The notes beneath the pieces are model-generated. The model was not told the DNA's origin, made no database searches, and saw only the letters and a list, made by a program, of their open reading frames with translations. Positions 18,751 through 28,369 of a DNA stretch of 64,000 bases are shown one piece after another. Position 1 is the first letter of the stretch. Every line of letters begins with the position of its first letter. Source of the stretch: Gilvimarinus sp. 2_MG-2023 (GTDB taxonomy: Bacteria > Pseudomonadota > Gammaproteobacteria > Pseudomonadales > Cellvibrionaceae); NCBI RefSeq assembly GCF_030547685.1, contig NZ_JAUOQM010000018.1, positions 153,281 to 217,280 on the forward strand, in the 5' to 3' direction. The position numbers and the translations under genes were made by a program.

Positions 18751-19454
18751 CCGTCGGCAGACTCTGGAAAGAGGTCATGCTCGACAGTGGCCTTGGGGTG
18801 CTGCATAACGGCGCTTAACTGGCGCACCATTTCTAGTCTTCTTGGGTCGGGGTTACTTGAACCCTGCAGTAAATCCTGTGCCTTCTGAAAATAACTTAGA
18901 GCGGCGGTAATTTGGGTGTTGTCCCGGGCACTGTAGCCCGCGGCAATAATAGAAAGTACGCTGACCATCAGTCTGGCCCAGTCGATTTGCGCTACAAGTA
19001 GCCGGGCCTGTTCAGGGCTGAGTTTTTCAGCCGCTAACTGGCTGTGAATGATGCGTGCCCCGTGACCCAGTGAGAGTTGCAAGGTGGCAATCTCAGTGTC
19101 ACTGCTGCACAGACGACGGAGGCTGGGCCTAAGAGCGCCTGCCGCCAGTTGCTGCTGGCGCTTGTGTGCCAACTCCATCCGGGCCTGGATAGGCGCCGGA
19201 TTAAACGGCTCAAGCTGTATTAAGCGCTCTAATATCGCGCTGATTTCTTGGTTAATGTGTTGGGCGACATCTGTGGTTTCTAAGGTGCGCAAGACAGTCG
19301 TAAGCGCATCCTCCGCACTTTCTAATGCTTGGTAAAGTCTCTGTTGGTGTCTGAGTCGATGCTTGAGCGTCTGCTGTCGGACATTGACAGCATTCACTGC
19401 CACTAATGCGGCAAAAATGATGACGATAAGCGCAAAAATTGTGGCTGCAGACAT
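18714..19454 (-). CDS. Helical protein with N-terminal membrane anchor, unknown function
   Basis: About 246 residues when started at the ATG at 19454 (MSAATIFALIVIIFAALVAV), which gives a clean membrane anchor. The frame stays open to 19622, but that extension looks unlike protein. The remainder is alpha-helical with Gln/Arg/Leu-rich heptad-like stretches and no recognisable domain. Its 3' end overlaps the neighbouring convergent gene by 37 bases. Real gene status is supported by the anchor and composition, but I recognise no family. Confidence 0.65.
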   Translation of the reverse strand: MSAATIFALIVIIFAALVAVNAVNVRQQTLKHRLRHQQRLYQALESAEDALTTVLRTLETTDVAQHINQEISAILERLIQLEPFNPAPIQARMELAHKRQQQLAAGALRPSLRRLCSSDTEIATLQLSLGHGARIIHSQLAAEKLSPEQARLLVAQIDWARLMVSVLSIIAAGYSARDNTQITAALSYFQKAQDLLQGSSNPDPRRLEMVRQLSAVMQHPKATVEHDLFPESADGYGEVSELVDES

Positions 19455-19790
19455 AACGCTGGCTCTAAATTTTATCTGCGTCGGCTTAATGCCCTTCCTG
19501 TATCTTCTTGGGAGGCTTGGCCTGAATGCTGTAAAATTCAATAAAAACAAAAGGATAGGTTTGGTCAAGGGCAGGTTAATAAAGTGCTTCCGAGCACACC
19601 CCTGTGGCACATAATTTAGCAAGAAAAGGCAAAAAAAGGAAAGTAAATATGCACGCCGCGCTTGACCGAGGCGCAGAGAGGACTTATATATGCCCCATCT
19701 ATGGCGACGGTTTAAGTGTGTGGCGCGGCCAATGCTACATCACGTTAGCCTGCAAATTTCTGATTTATTGACAAGGATATACAAGCGCAT
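19455..19790. other. Intergenic region upstream of topA
   Basis: 336 bases between the helical membrane protein and topA on opposite strands. It should hold both promoters. I see no RNA gene, repeat or strong -35/-10 pair. Confidence 0.45.
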
Positions 19791-22415
19791 ATGGGTAAAT
19801 CTCTGGTAATTGTGGAGTCTCCGGCCAAAGCGAAGACCATCAATAAATATCTCGGCCGAGACTACATTGTAAAATCCAGTGTCGGTCATATTCGTGACTT
19901 GCCGACCAGTGGTAGCGGCAAGAAAGTTGATCCTAAAGAGCGAGCTAAGCAAGCGGCTAAAACCCGTAAAATGTCGCCCGATGCAAAAGCCAAATACAAA
20001 GCGGAAAAAGCCCATACTCAATTGATCAACCGAATGGGTATCGATCCTGAGCATAACTGGGATGCGAATTATCAGATTCTTCCCGGCAAAGAGAAGGTCG
20101 TCAGCGAGCTGCAGCAATTGGCTGAAAAAGCCGACACCATTTATCTCGCAACGGATTTGGACCGCGAAGGGGAGGCCATCGCCTGGCATTTACGCGAGGC
20201 AATAGGCGGCGATGAAAGCCGCTATCGCCGTGTTGTTTTTAATGAGATTACCAAAACGGCCATTCAAAATGCCTTTGAAGAGCCGGGCCCCATTGATCAA
20301 GATCGGGTTAACGCTCAGCAAGCGCGCCGTTTTCTTGATCGCGTGGTCGGCTATATGGTATCGCCACTGCTGTGGGAAAAAGTCGCTCGCGGCCTGTCTG
20401 CCGGACGAGTGCAATCGGTAGCCGCTAAACTTGTGGTTGAGCGCGAGCGCGAAATTCGCGCCTTTATTCCCGAAGAATACTGGAATATTTTTGCCGATTT
20501 AACGGCCAAAGCCGGTGACAATATCCGCTTTGAAGTTAAAAAACACGAAGGTAAAAACTTCCGCCCCAATAACGAATCCGATGCAATGGCGGCGGTAACG
20601 GCGCTAAAAGACTCCTCTTATGAGGTCACTGGCCGGGAAGATAAGCCGACCCAGTCCAAGCCTTCGGCGCCGTTTATTACCTCTACCTTGCAGCAAGCCG
20701 CCAGCACGCGTTTAAGCTTCGGGGTAAAGAAAACTATGATGCTGGCCCAGCGCTTGTACGAAGCCGGTTATATCACTTATATGCGTACCGACTCGACCAA
20801 TCTGAGTAAAGAGGCGGTAGAGGCTTGTCGGGAATATATCGGTGAAGAGTACGGGGCAAAATATTTACCCAAGGCCCCCAATTCGTATTCCAGTAAAGAG
20901 GGTGCGCAAGAGGCGCACGAGGCTATTCGCCCCTCAAGTGTTACCGTCTCGCCCACTCAATTGAGCGGCATGGAGCGCGATGCCGAGCGCCTTTACGCTT
21001 TAATTTGGGCTCAATTTGTCGCTTGTCAGATGAGCCCAGCTGAGTACACCAGTACCAACATTACTATCACCGCAGGCAACTTTGAGTTGCGTACTCGCGG
21101 TCGGGTCATTCGTTTTGATGGCTATACCAAGGTGCTGCCAGCGGTCAGTAAAAAAGACGAAGATGTGGTTTTACCCGAGGTAAAAATTGGCGATGTTTTG
21201 CCGCTTAAGAAAATCGACCCGTCACAACATTTTACCAAACCACCGGCCAGATTCAGTGAGGCGAGTTTGGTTAAAGAACTGGAAAAACGCGGTATCGGTC
21301 GCCCGTCGACCTACGCCTCGATTATTTCCACCATCCAGGATCGCGGCTATGTCCGGTTGGAAAATCGACGCTTTTACGCTGAAAAAATGGGCGATATTGT
21401 TACTGAGCGCCTCAGTGAAAGCTTTCAGGATTTAATGGATTACGGTTTTACTGCCAGTATGGAAGAGTCGCTCGATGTGGTGGCCGAGGGCGGCAGAAAC
21501 TGGCGTGAATTGCTCGATGAGTTCTACGCCGGCTTTATTAAAAAGCTGCAGCAAGCTCAGAGTCAAGAAGAGGGCAGCATGCGGGCCAATAGCCCGACCG
21601 AAACCGACATTGAGTGTGATAAGTGCGGGCGCCATATGCAAATTCGCACCGGCTCAACCGGGGTGTTTTTGGGTTGCTCTGGCTATGCTTTGCCGCCCAA
21701 AGAGCGCTGTAAAAACACCATGAACCTTGTCTCGGGTGATGAGGCGGTCGATGTGGAGGCCGACGAAGACGCCGAATCGCGTCAGTTGCGCTCCAAGCGT
21801 CGTTGTAAACTGTGCAACACGGCCATGGACAACTACTTGCTCGATGAAAAACGCAAGCTACACATCTGCGGCAACAACCCAGACTGCCCGGGTTATGAGG
21901 TTGAACTAGGCACCTTTAAGCTGAAAGGTTACGAAGGGCCCACGCTCGAATGCGACAAATGTGGCAGTGAAATGCAGCTCAAAACCGGTCGCTTCGGTAA
22001 GTATTTTGGCTGTACCAATGATGACTGTAAAAACACTCGCAAGCTGCTAAAAAGTGGTGAGGCGGCTCCGCCCAAGATGGACCCGGTGCCCATGCCCGAG
22101 TTGCAGTGCTTAAAAGTAGATGACACCTACGTATTGCGCGATGGTGCATCGGGCTTATTTTTGGCTGCCAGTGGCTTCCCGAAAAATCGTGAGACCAGAG
22201 CACCTTTGGTGGCGGAACTGTTGCCACACAAAAAAGAAATTGATCCCAAATATACATTTTTGTTCTCTGCGCCTACCGCCGACCCTGATGGTATCCCCAC
22301 TGTGGTGCGCTTTAGCCGTAAAACCAAAGAGCAATACGTACAATCGGAAACAGACGGCAAGGCCACCGGCTGGAAAGCCTTTTACCTGGGGGGGAAGTGG
22401 CAGCCGAATAAATAA
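19791..22415 (+). CDS. topA: DNA topoisomerase I
   Basis: Type IA topoisomerase of 874 residues that relaxes negative supercoils. The N-terminal TOPRIM domain ([26 protein letters not shown]) is followed by the catalytic region with Tyr330 in ITYMRTDST. The C-terminal part carries Cys4-type zinc ribbons (CDKCGRHM..., CKLCNTAM..., [10 protein letters not shown]...) and a tail domain typical of Pseudomonas-type TopA. Length and order match E. coli TopA (865). The DUF6586-type gene follows 38 bases downstream. Confidence 0.97.
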   Translation: MGKSLVIVESPAKAKTINKYLGRDYIVKSSVGHIRDLPTSGSGKKVDPKERAKQAAKTRKMSPDAKAKYKAEKAHTQLINRMGIDPEHNWDANYQILPGKEKVVSELQQLAEKADTIYLATDLDREGEAIAWHLREAIGGDESRYRRVVFNEITKTAIQNAFEEPGPIDQDRVNAQQARRFLDRVVGYMVSPLLWEKVARGLSAGRVQSVAAKLVVEREREIRAFIPEEYWNIFADLTAKAGDNIRFEVKKHEGKNFRPNNESDAMAAVTALKDSSYEVTGREDKPTQSKPSAPFITSTLQQAASTRLSFGVKKTMMLAQRLYEAGYITYMRTDSTNLSKEAVEACREYIGEEYGAKYLPKAPNSYSSKEGAQEAHEAIRPSSVTVSPTQLSGMERDAERLYALIWAQFVACQMSPAEYTSTNITITAGNFELRTRGRVIRFDGYTKVLPAVSKKDEDVVLPEVKIGDVLPLKKIDPSQHFTKPPARFSEASLVKELEKRGIGRPSTYASIISTIQDRGYVRLENRRFYAEKMGDIVTERLSESFQDLMDYGFTASMEESLDVVAEGGRNWRELLDEFYAGFIKKLQQAQSQEEGSMRANSPTETDIECDKCGRHMQIRTGSTGVFLGCSGYALPPKERCKNTMNLVSGDEAVDVEADEDAESRQLRSKRRCKLCNTAMDNYLLDEKRKLHICGNNPDCPGYEVELGTFKLKGYEGPTLECDKCGSEMQLKTGRFGKYFGCTNDDCKNTRKLLKSGEAAPPKMDPVPMPELQCLKVDDTYVLRDGASGLFLAASGFPKNRETRAPLVAELLPHKKEIDPKYTFLFSAPTADPDGIPTVVRFSRKTKEQYVQSETDGKATGWKAFYLGGKWQPNK

Positions 22416-22453
22416 CGGCTGCCCACTCTAATCACGATGCAGGGCTTATTATA

Positions 22454-22948
22454 ATGGCAGCTTCGTTAACGTCACAGGTTAATCAGCGATTGGCCTGTGC
22501 TCGCATGTTGCACACTGATTTGGCCAGTGCCCGATCGCCGGTACACAAACGGGCGCTGCTCGATGCCTGTCTTTTTCATTTACTGTGTGGTTATCAGTTT
22601 TATATCAAAGAGCTGGCGAGCTATTACGGGGTGAAATACGTGCAAGGCTTAAAGAGTGAAACCGACGCAGCCCAAGCGCTCAGCCAACTCGATAAGCACC
22701 CAGCGGAAATACAAGAGCTGTGTAATTTAGCTGAGCTACCAAACTCTTGGCTCAGCCAGTTGCGCGGGCTCTATGATGATGTCTGGGCCATGCCTGGCAA
22801 GGTTTCTGCGATAGATGCTAATGCGATAGCGGTGACCAATCTCGACGCTCAGAGATTGCCTGAGTTGGATGATGAGCTAATTGCTCAATTTTGCCACCAG
22901 TTTCAAGAGTTGGTGAATCGCCATCGCGAAACCAGCGTGGAATGCTAA
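22454..22948 (+). CDS. DUF6586-like protein
   Basis: 164 residues, all-alpha, soluble, no signal peptide. It includes LACARMLHTDL and ALLDACLFHLLCGYQFYIKELA. Position directly after topA and before sulA-lexA is the arrangement of Pseudomonas (the PA3010-type gene), and the sequence fits that family. Function is unknown. Co-transcription with topA is plausible given the short gap. Confidence 0.8.
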   Translation: MAASLTSQVNQRLACARMLHTDLASARSPVHKRALLDACLFHLLCGYQFYIKELASYYGVKYVQGLKSETDAAQALSQLDKHPAEIQELCNLAELPNSWLSQLRGLYDDVWAMPGKVSAIDANAIAVTNLDAQRLPELDDELIAQFCHQFQELVNRHRETSVEC

Positions 22949-23087
22949 GCCTTGGGTTGCAGTTCCATTTCTATAACCACTAGCCCGGTCTTTAGTTTAT
23001 TACCTACTCCCCCAAAGCCAGAAAAAGTGCTATCCAGCGGTGATTTGGCAGGGGTTCGAACGGCACATTTATTGATCAGTCCAGTTC

Positions 23088-23096
23088 TGGTATAAT
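23088..23096 (+). promoter_or_regulatory. Extended -10 promoter element
   Basis: TGGTATAAT (TATAAT at 23091-23096) is a consensus extended -10 box about 55 bases upstream of the small gene at 23151. No good -35 is seen at the usual spacing, which is normal for extended -10 promoters. Confidence 0.55.
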
Positions 23097-23150
23097 CACT
23101 CTCTTATCCGTTTAATTTATGAAAGCTCGGTATTTCTGGGCGGAGTCTCT

Positions 23151-23420
23151 ATGTCAGCGTCTTTGTTTGAAATTGTGGAATTGGCCAATGGCGATGTTGT
23201 ACTGCAGCGTGCCGACGAAGAGGGCGAGCCTTTATTGTCTATCCGTTTTTCCACAGAATCTCTGACGCTTATGCGCGATGGTAAATTTGATATCGCCAAA
23301 GCAATGATTGAAGCGGGTATGGAGGCGGCTAATGATCTGCCGGAAGATGATGAGTCAGCCTTTGAGGCCGCCACTACAGAGACAGAGTCCGCGCTTTACG
23401 ATAAGCGCACCCTGCATTAA
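23151..23420 (+). CDS. Small conserved acidic protein, unknown function
   Basis: 89 residues, acidic. It begins with SLFEIVELANGDVVLQRAD and has a beta-rich first half (LLSIRFS, LTLMRDGKFDIAKAMIEAGM) and an acidic tail. A gene of this kind sits between topA and lexA in Pseudomonas-like genomes. It lacks a signal peptide or known motif. A consensus extended -10 lies in front, and a weak GGAG precedes the ATG. Confidence 0.75.
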   Translation: MSASLFEIVELANGDVVLQRADEEGEPLLSIRFSTESLTLMRDGKFDIAKAMIEAGMEAANDLPEDDESAFEAATTETESALYDKRTLH

Positions 23421-23578
23421 CCCCAACGCTTACCGAGCGGCGCTGTAACGTTATTATTAGCCTGTCCCGAGCCTTTATGGCCGACACTGTGATCAAAATT
23501 GATAGATAAGCATCCAGCGCTCAAAGTAAGGCTATTTAGCCGCACAACACCCAGATGCACCTAGGCGTTTCTCTAGGC

Positions 23579-23974
23579 TTATCTCTCGCGCAATAACAAT
23601 CCGTGACAATGACCTTGATTGGCCGCTTGTTCGAGCTGTGCCAGCGCCTGACGGCCCAATTTTCCTGGGCTGGCAATCACCGTGTGACTGTTACCTAGGG
23701 CGAGAGCATCCCAGCTGACCCACAATTGCTTTTCATCGTCTTTACAGTGCACCAGACGCAGTCGTGTGGTGTCGACGTCGTAGCGCTGTAACAGCTCATG
23801 GGGGATGGTTTCGCGGGTAATCCAGGTTAGCCAGCGCCCGTCGCTTTGGTGGCTAAGGTGAGCAATCATGGGCATGACCATGGCCCAAGATTGCGCCGCG
23901 CCATGGGTAAGCACCAGCTCAGTTAGGGTGGCCTGTTCCTGCTGTTGGCTGTGGTTAAGTTGTAGATTAGTCAC
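23579..23974 (-). CDS. sulA: SulA-like cell division inhibitor
   Basis: 131-residue SulA-family protein that in relatives binds FtsZ to halt division during DNA damage. Visible are [33 protein letters not shown] and the C-terminal [18 protein letters not shown]. It overlaps lexA by 8 bases, forming a lexA-sulA operon as in Pseudomonas. Regulation by the tandem SOS boxes upstream of lexA is therefore expected. Confidence 0.88.
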   Translation of the reverse strand: MTNLQLNHSQQQEQATLTELVLTHGAAQSWAMVMPMIAHLSHQSDGRWLTWITRETIPHELLQRYDVDTTRLRLVHCKDDEKQLWVSWDALALGNSHTVIASPGKLGRQALAQLEQAANQGHCHGLLLRER

Positions 23975-24569
23975 GGCGCAACACTCCTACACTGAGGCCT
24001 TCAATGGCGAAGTCTTGATCGCGCAAATCCACACGAATTACATCAAAGTCGGGGTTTTCCGGCCAGAGTTCAATCAGGGCGCGATTACCTTCGCGTTTAA
24101 AGCGCTTGACCGTCACCTCTTCCTCGATGCGTGCAACGACAATTTGGCCGTTGTGCACCTGGTCGGTACGGTGAACTGCGAGTAGGTCGCCATCTAAAAT
24201 ACCGGCATCGCGCATACTCATGCCGCGCACATTGAGGAAAAAATCGGCCCGTGGGCTAAAAAAATCGGCCGGCATTTTACAGTAATCTTCAATATGCTCT
24301 TCCGCCAAAATAGGGTTGCCGGCGGCCACTTGGCCGATTATAGGCAGACCTTCCTGTGTTTCAGGAATGCGAATACCGCGCGAAGCACCGGGTATAAGTT
24401 CAATAGCGCCTTTGCGGGCCAGTGCTTTAATGTGCTCTTCGGCTGCATTGGCCGACTTGTAACCGAGCATACGGGCAATCTCTGCCCGCGTGGGCGGGTA
24501 GCCTGTCTCCTCAGAGTAACTTTTAATCAGTTCAAACACTTGCTGTTGGCGTGCGGTCAGGTTTTGCAT
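23967..24569 (-). CDS. lexA: LexA repressor
   Basis: SOS repressor of about 200 residues. The winged-helix N-terminus has [12 protein letters not shown] and [23 protein letters not shown]. The self-cleavage site Ala-Gly is in QVAAGNP (residues 83-84), and the Ser/Lys dyad is S118 (GMSMRDAGI) and K155 (VTVKRF). I start at the ATG at 24569, because AGGG sits 6 bases in front; the other ATG six bases earlier would leave no spacing. Two SOS boxes lie upstream, so it represses itself and sulA. Confidence 0.96.
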   Translation of the reverse strand: MQNLTARQQQVFELIKSYSEETGYPPTRAEIARMLGYKSANAAEEHIKALARKGAIELIPGASRGIRIPETQEGLPIIGQVAAGNPILAEEHIEDYCKMPADFFSPRADFFLNVRGMSMRDAGILDGDLLAVHRTDQVHNGQIVVARIEEEVTVKRFKREGNRALIELWPENPDFDVIRVDLRDQDFAIEGLSVGVLRRD

Positions 24570-24646
24570 AAGCATCCCTATTTACTCAGTGGCTGGTGAT
24601 TGGCCTATTAAAAAATAAACGGCTCACTAGCCCGGCGGTTGTTTTA

Positions 24647-24662
24647 CTGTTTGGTTATACAG
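24647..24662. promoter_or_regulatory. LexA (SOS) box 1
   Basis: CTGTTTGGTTATACAG, a perfect CTGT-N8-ACAG operator, 78 bases upstream of the lexA ATG. Confidence 0.9.
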
Positions 24663-24665
24663 TAT

Positions 24666-24681
24666 CTGTAATTATATACAG
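24666..24681. promoter_or_regulatory. LexA (SOS) box 2
   Basis: CTGTAATTATATACAG, a perfect CTGT-N8-ACAG operator with the AT-rich centre typical of strong LexA sites. It starts 19 bases after the start of box 1, so two dimers sit side by side roughly two helical turns apart. Confidence 0.93.
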
Positions 24682-24842
24682 TTAATGTGCGGGTGCAAGA
24701 GTTTTTCGATACACCACACAGTAGTAGATCTAAGTGACTGAAATTTATAAAGTTAATGGAGTTGAGTGGGATTGGCTGCAGTTTATAGGCAGCGTTGATA
24801 TACTGCGTCCCCTGTATCCGTAGGTCAGAAAGGTGAGAAAAA

Positions 24843-25940
24843 ATGGATCAAGTGCAAACTTGGGTGGAGCAGCTGATTGCCAATGAAAAGCTGTGGATGG
24901 TGCAAGTGTTTTTGTTGGTGTTTGTCACTTTGCTGTTGGCAGCTTTTGTACGCCGACTGTTAAAGGTCGTCGTAAAGCATGCCCACAAGTCAAAAAACCG
25001 GTGGGACGACACCATTGTCGAAGCTGCTATGGCCCCGCTGCGCTGGCTGATTTGGCTGGTGGGGTTGTCTTGGGCGGCAGAAATTGCTCACGATGTAACC
25101 GAAGAGTCAGTATTGCAGTACGCCGATTCAATCTTGCGAGTGGGTGTCATTGTTTTGCTGAGTTGGTTTTTAGTGCGGCTTGTGAAATACGGTGAGAAAA
25201 ATTTTCTTATCCCTGAATCGGGTAAAACGGCAGATCCTACCACGGTGATGGCGGTGGGAAAGTTGCTGCGTATCGCCATTGTTATTACCTCTGGGTTGGT
25301 CTTACTGCAATCAATGGGGTACAGCATCTCAGGTGTGTTAGCGTTTGGCGGGGTAGGTGGTATTGCTGTTGGTTTCGCGGCCAAAGACCTGTTGGCCAAC
25401 TTCTTTGGCGGTTTGATGATTTATTTGGATCGCCCCTTTAAAGTTGGCGATTGGGTTCGCTCGCCCGATCAAGAAATAGAAGGTACGGTTGAAGAGATAG
25501 GCTTGCGCCTGACTCGCATACGCACCTTTGATAAGCGTCCACTGTACGTTCCCAATCAAACGTTTACTCAAATATCGGTGGAAAACCCCTCGCGTATGTT
25601 CAACCGGCGGATCTATGAAACCATTGGTGTGCGCTACGAAGATGCCGAAAAAGTGCCTGCTATTGTCGAAAAAGTTCGCGCTATGCTGGAGCAGCACGAG
25701 GAAATTGACAACAATCAGACCCTGATCGTCAACTTTAATGCCTTTGCGGATTCGTCACTGAATTTCTTTGTGTATACCTTTACTAAGACGGTGAACTGGG
25801 TGCGTTATCACGAAGTTAAGCAGGATGTATTGCTAAAAATCTTGAAAATCGTGGCTGAGCATGAGGCTGAATGTGCCTTCCCAACACGCACTTTGCATTT
25901 GCCAGATGGCGTCAGCGTAAATAGTGGTAATGGAGAGTGA
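24843..25940 (+). CDS. MscS-family mechanosensitive channel
   Basis: Small-conductance channel of 365 residues. N-terminal membrane helices lie at about 20-36, 60-80, 95-113 and 138-157. The pore helix is in GVGGIAVGFAAKDLLANFFGG (about 166-186). The cytoplasmic beta domain starts at RPFKVGDWV, with VPNQTFTQISVENPSR. It releases solutes on osmotic downshock. The stop codon overlaps the GTG start of the phosphoribosyltransferase gene, so the two are co-translated. An AAGGTGAG stretch precedes the ATG. Confidence 0.93.
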   Translation: MDQVQTWVEQLIANEKLWMVQVFLLVFVTLLLAAFVRRLLKVVVKHAHKSKNRWDDTIVEAAMAPLRWLIWLVGLSWAAEIAHDVTEESVLQYADSILRVGVIVLLSWFLVRLVKYGEKNFLIPESGKTADPTTVMAVGKLLRIAIVITSGLVLLQSMGYSISGVLAFGGVGGIAVGFAAKDLLANFFGGLMIYLDRPFKVGDWVRSPDQEIEGTVEEIGLRLTRIRTFDKRPLYVPNQTFTQISVENPSRMFNRRIYETIGVRYEDAEKVPAIVEKVRAMLEQHEEIDNNQTLIVNFNAFADSSLNFFVYTFTKTVNWVRYHEVKQDVLLKILKIVAEHEAECAFPTRTLHLPDGVSVNSGNGE

Positions 25941-26458
25941 GTGTAACTTGCCTGTACACACTTGCGGATATAGACGCGGCGCTTGCCGGTGTGGCTGCCG
26001 CTATTGATCGCGATTTCAGTGACTGTGCCGAGCCTATTGTCGTGCTGGTTATTATGAAAGGCGCACTGGTGACGGCGGGGGTCTTGCTGCCCAAGCTGAC
26101 GTTGCCAATCGAGGTGGATTATGTCCACGCGACCCGCTATCAGGGCAATGAACCCGCCTCTGAACTTACCTGGTTGCATCGCCCTCAGGTAAATTTAGCC
26201 GGGCGTAGGGTCTTGCTGGTAGATGATATCTTAGATCAAGGGATTACTTTGGCTGAGGTGCGTGAATATTGCATAAATCAGGGGGCAGATAAGGTGAAAA
26301 GCATGGTGCTGGCCCGCAAAGTGTTGGCTGAGCCCGCTGTGATTAATGCCGACTATGAGGCACTCACTGTACCCGATCAGTATGTGTTTGGTTTTGGTAT
26401 GGATGACAGGGAATTGTCGCGTAACTTGCCCGGAATCTATGTAAAGAGCACCTCTTAG
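25937..26458 (+). CDS. Hypoxanthine-guanine phosphoribosyltransferase-like protein
   Basis: 173-residue type I phosphoribosyltransferase. It has the PRPP loop RRVLLVDDILDQGITL (about 91-106), the VLVIMKGALV loop and a tail resembling Hpt (YVFGFGMDDRELSRNLPGIYV). It likely salvages hypoxanthine or guanine to the nucleotide. It starts with a GTG overlapping the MscS stop codon. Substrate preference cannot be told by eye. Coupling to a mechanosensitive channel is probably shared transcription rather than shared function. Confidence 0.87.
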   Translation: MSVTCLYTLADIDAALAGVAAAIDRDFSDCAEPIVVLVIMKGALVTAGVLLPKLTLPIEVDYVHATRYQGNEPASELTWLHRPQVNLAGRRVLLVDDILDQGITLAEVREYCINQGADKVKSMVLARKVLAEPAVINADYEALTVPDQYVFGFGMDDRELSRNLPGIYVKSTS

Positions 26459-26604
26459 CTATGAAAACAGGCTGAATGGTGGACAATTTGCACACAATAA
26501 AGTAAAAAAGAGTAAGGATTGGCTAAATGAAGCCAGTGCGCAGTGGTGTGGGACCACTTGCAGTTTTTGCAGTATTTATGAATAAAAATAATGAGGTTAG
26601 CAGT

Positions 26605-26817
26605 ATGTCTGAGCGCTTATCCGGAACGGTAAAGTGGTTTAATAATGCCCGTGGTTACGGATTTATTACCCGTGGTGAAGAAAGCGAAGATGTGTTTGTG
26701 CACTATCGAAGTATTCGCGGTGAGGGATACCGGTCTTTAGCGGAAGGGCAAAACGTAGAATTCGCGGTACAAAAAGGCGACAAAGGCCTACAGGCGGACG
26801 ACGTAGTACAGCTGTAA
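26605..26817 (+). CDS. Cold-shock domain protein (Csp family)
   Basis: 70-residue single cold-shock domain that binds single-stranded nucleic acid. RNP1 is KWFNNARGYGFI and RNP2 is DVFVHY. The open frame extends upstream to 26527, but GAGG sits 8 bases before the ATG at 26605 and the domain begins right there. The leader of about 145 bases after the previous gene would fit a cold-responsive 5' UTR, which is inference only. A strong terminator follows at 26904. Confidence 0.94.
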   Translation: MSERLSGTVKWFNNARGYGFITRGEESEDVFVHYRSIRGEGYRSLAEGQNVEFAVQKGDKGLQADDVVQL

Positions 26818-26903
26818 AGACAACTGTAAACACAGCTATAAAAGCACAGCTAATACGTACAATTTTAAGCTTTGATAGAGTACATCAAACAAAGCACTCA
26901 GAT

Positions 26904-26940
26904 GCCAGCCGGCGATTTTAATTATCGCCGGCTGGCTTAT
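26904..26940. terminator. Strong terminator after the cold-shock gene
   Basis: GCCAGCCGGCGAT (26904-26916) pairs perfectly with ATCGCCGGCTGGC (26924-26936): a 13-bp GC-rich stem with a 7-base loop, then TTATTATT. It lies between the csp gene and convergent csiV, and may act on both. Confidence 0.9.
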
Positions 26941-26985
26941 TATTGATCTTCCTTATTCTTACGCGGCCGCCTTCTGTGGTGCCCT

Positions 26986-28038
26986 TTATTGTTGTACCGC
27001 ACCTTCCTGTTGAGCCGCGCTTTCTGGCTCTGTTGCCTCCTCTTCGGGGGGCAATTCATAGGGCAGAATTTTGATCAATAAGCCGAGACGGGGATGGTCA
27101 AGGTAGTGAAGCTCGGTACTGCGCATACGGCGGCGTTGATCCAGCGTGTAGATTCGGCGCGGTATATAGGGGGCATCGAGAAAGTCGTTGAGCAGGGTGT
27201 CCAGCTCGCTGGATTGGGTCGACTCGCCGCTCATATTGTTTGCGCTAAACATAGTGTTATCTTGTCCAAAGCCTGACTGCGAGTGATTTAAATCCATGGC
27301 CGAGAGTGTGGCCTCAGAGGTAAATGCCTTGTGCAGTCGTTTTTCGGGGCTTTCCGGCAGAGATGGCCATTGGCGATGGCTCTGGCCTGTGTTGATCTGA
27401 AATTCGGTAAACCACAAGTCCGTGTGCATATGTAGGTAACGCGCAACGTTAATGTTGAGGCTGCCTTCTAATTCGCGGTGCTCACCATAACTTTCACCAC
27501 CTTCAATAATGATCCACGGCGCCTGCGCCTTGCCTGTGACAAATTGACGCCAGGCCTCGTGAAATAAAACACGGTAACCCGGTTGAGCATTAATGCGGCG
27601 CTCCAGAGCATTGAGTTTGCGTGTGTCCTGCGGTAGGCGGTAGCGCTCACTGCGCGCCAAATCCACGGGTTCTACTGCATCAAGTCTGGCTTGTTGCTCG
27701 TCTTGTGATTGCCCCTGAGAGGTGTTGGTGTCTGCCGTTGGTAGATTCGTATCGTCGTTGTAATCCGTTGGCCGCTGTTCTTGAGGCGCTTGCTGAGCTT
27801 GTTCCAGCCGCTGTCGATAGTCGGCCTCAGGGTCTTTTAGCGCTTCCCAGTTGAGTGGGTAGTCCAGTGTGATGTCTTCAGGCCAGCGCTCATCACTGCT
27901 TAAAGGACGAGCAAAAACGATGACTTCGACTTCATACCAGCCTTCGTGCGGGGAGCTTTGCGCTAGGCCGGCATTGCTGCAAAACAATAATAAAGAGGAT
28001 GAGATGGTACTCAGTAGCGGGGTAAAGATTGATTTCAT
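26986..28038 (-). CDS. csiV: CsiV-family protein
   Basis: 350 residues with a signal peptide (cleavage near GLAQSS). WYEVEVIVFARP at the mature N-terminus is the family hallmark. The middle is Gln/Asp-rich and probably disordered; the C-terminal part has beta-type segments (YRVLFHEAWRQ, LHYLDHPRLGLLIKI). CsiV was described as a periplasmic peptidoglycan-binding partner of a polysaccharide-capsule synthase in some bacteria; a role here is unproven. The ATG at 28038 is preferred over a TTG two codons earlier. Its position next to mfd matches Pseudomonas. Confidence 0.85.
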   Translation of the reverse strand: MKSIFTPLLSTISSSLLLFCSNAGLAQSSPHEGWYEVEVIVFARPLSSDERWPEDITLDYPLNWEALKDPEADYRQRLEQAQQAPQEQRPTDYNDDTNLPTADTNTSQGQSQDEQQARLDAVEPVDLARSERYRLPQDTRKLNALERRINAQPGYRVLFHEAWRQFVTGKAQAPWIIIEGGESYGEHRELEGSLNINVARYLHMHTDLWFTEFQINTGQSHRQWPSLPESPEKRLHKAFTSEATLSAMDLNHSQSGFGQDNTMFSANNMSGESTQSSELDTLLNDFLDAPYIPRRIYTLDQRRRMRSTELHYLDHPRLGLLIKILPYELPPEEEATEPESAAQQEGAVQQ

Positions 28039-28095
28039 GGGCAATTGCTTCCGTTGTCTGGTCGACAGTCTAGCGCTTATGGTTCGCTAAACGCT

Positions 28096-28369
28096 AGGGC
28101 CTGTTCACACTAATTGAGTACGACCTGTTGCGACTAAAAATTCACCAATCAAGGCGCGAGGAGAGATGTCTGGTTACTCCAAATGAAAGACGAGAAACGC
28201 AGAGTGGTGGTTTTTTAGCCACAACCCGAAGGGCTGGGGCCAGTTTTTCCTCTAGCGTTGTTGCCTCTCGTTTATTTGGAGTAACCAACAGTACTCACGG
28301 CGCCTAGCTGGAAGCAAAACTGGCTTCCAGCAGGTGGATTCTAGCAGCCTGTTAGAGTGAGCAGGCCCT
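28096..28369. repeat. MITE-like element with terminal inverted repeats between csiV and mfd
   Basis: Left end AGGGCCTGTTCACACTAA (28096-28113) matches the reverse complement of the right end (28352-28369) at 16 of 18 positions. Inside lies a second perfect pair, GGTTACTCCAAAT (28172-28184) and ATTTGGAGTAACC (28274-28286), and a hairpin CTGGAAGC/GCTTCCAG near 28310-28333. There is no coding frame. The right end supplies part of the mfd stop codon (TAG at 28370-28368). The ~274-bp size and nested dyads fit a non-autonomous mobile repeat or a structured RNA. No transposase is in the element. Confidence 0.75.

Noticed and set aside
22949-23150. GGTTCGAA-containing stretch resembling a tRNA T-arm
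   Set aside because: No acceptor or anticodon stem can be formed around it.
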